Of a stretch of 5,829 bases of DNA, positions 5,676-5,829 are shown piece by piece; the first letter of the stretch is position 1; each line of letters begins with the position of its first letter. A program made the translations under genes and the position numbers. Under the pieces are notes generated by a model. It ran no database searches and was not told the origin of the DNA. It saw nothing but the letters and a program-made list of their open reading frames with translations. The DNA is from an uncultured Eubacteriales bacterium (lineage in GTDB: Bacteria; Bacillota; Clostridia; Christensenellales; Borkfalkiaceae): the NCBI GenBank assembly GCA_905207385.1, contig CAJLLH010000083.1:1-5829 (forward strand), given 5' to 3'.

Positions 5676-5829
5676 AGTTATTTGATTCAAAGGTTATGAC
5701 CGGGACAGACGCATTGCACTCCCCTTCAAGAGAGAAGAATCCGGAAACGGCTGAAAGGTTCTTCATCGGGAAAATGCGGTATTCACCCGCGAGCCGGACG
5801 GACGAAATTGTTTTAAAGTAGCCCGCCCC
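5676..5829 (+). ncRNA. T-box leader, stem I (cut by window edge), probable TTC (Phe) specifier
   Basis: T-box leaders bind a specific uncharged tRNA and switch off a terminator before aminoacyl-tRNA synthetase or amino-acid genes. Stem I can be folded here: GGTT (5692-5695) pairs with AGCC (5792-5795) next to an ATGA/GA kink-turn-like junction; CGGG (5701-5704) pairs with CCCG (5786-5789); CGCAT (5710-5714) pairs with ATGCG (5774-5778). The specifier loop lies between the last two helices. The distal tRNA-elbow platform is present as the AGAGA bulge (5731-5735) and the GNTGNNA loop GCTGAAA (5750-5756), closed by AAGAA-CC against GGTTCTT. In the loop GTATTCA (5779-5785), TTC followed by A fits the specifier position, pointing to tRNA-Phe and perhaps a downstream pheS. 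The T-box sequence proper, the antiterminator and the gene lie outside the window. The class call is fairly strong; the amino acid is tentative. Confidence 0.75.

Overview
The window looks like an ordinary chromosomal housekeeping region of an anaerobic, probably clostridial, Bacillota bacterium. The evidence is a T-box leader RNA at the right edge, a two-subunit oxygen-sensitive (class I) fumarase, strong AGGAGG-type ribosome binding sites, sigma-A-like promoters, and prs followed directly by pth. I could not run searches, so placement below class level is not attempted. There is no sign of mobile DNA, CRISPR, tRNA or rRNA genes, or a defence cluster.

Layout. From 1 to about 4174 all genes lie on the minus strand. 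In transcription order they are a CPBP-family intramembrane protease (4174-3242), rlmH (3240-2803), an M14 zinc carboxypeptidase-like protein (2690-1956), tadA (1966-1505), prs (1264-317) and the N-terminal 81 codons of pth (245 to the left edge). The first two are separated by one base and the M14 and tadA genes overlap by 11 bases, so each pair is translationally close-coupled. prs has its own promoter and a 5' leader of about 110 nt with hairpins. A hairpin separates prs from pth.

From 4270 rightward the plus strand holds the alpha and beta subunits of fumarase, overlapping by four bases (ATGA). The 95-bp gap between the protease and the fumarase genes carries two divergent promoters whose -35 hexamers are the two arms of one inverted repeat. 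Right of the fumarase operon a perfect consensus promoter (TTGACA-17-TATAAT) drives an RNA with the hallmarks of T-box stem I. Its best specifier codon is TTC (Phe), so the gene beyond the window edge may be a phenylalanine-related gene such as pheS. The window ends before the antiterminator and any coding sequence.

Functionally, most of the genes serve translation and nucleotide supply: Prs makes PRPP, TadA makes inosine-34 in tRNA, RlmH methylates 23S rRNA, Pth recycles peptidyl-tRNA, and the T-box senses tRNA charging. Fumarase belongs to central carbon metabolism. The M14 protein may act in murein peptide turnover. I found no convincing novel system. The points most worth a second look are the T-box, the apparently leaderless protease gene in a mirrored promoter pair, the Arg-to-Cys change in the M14 active-site motif, and the hairpin-rich prs leader.
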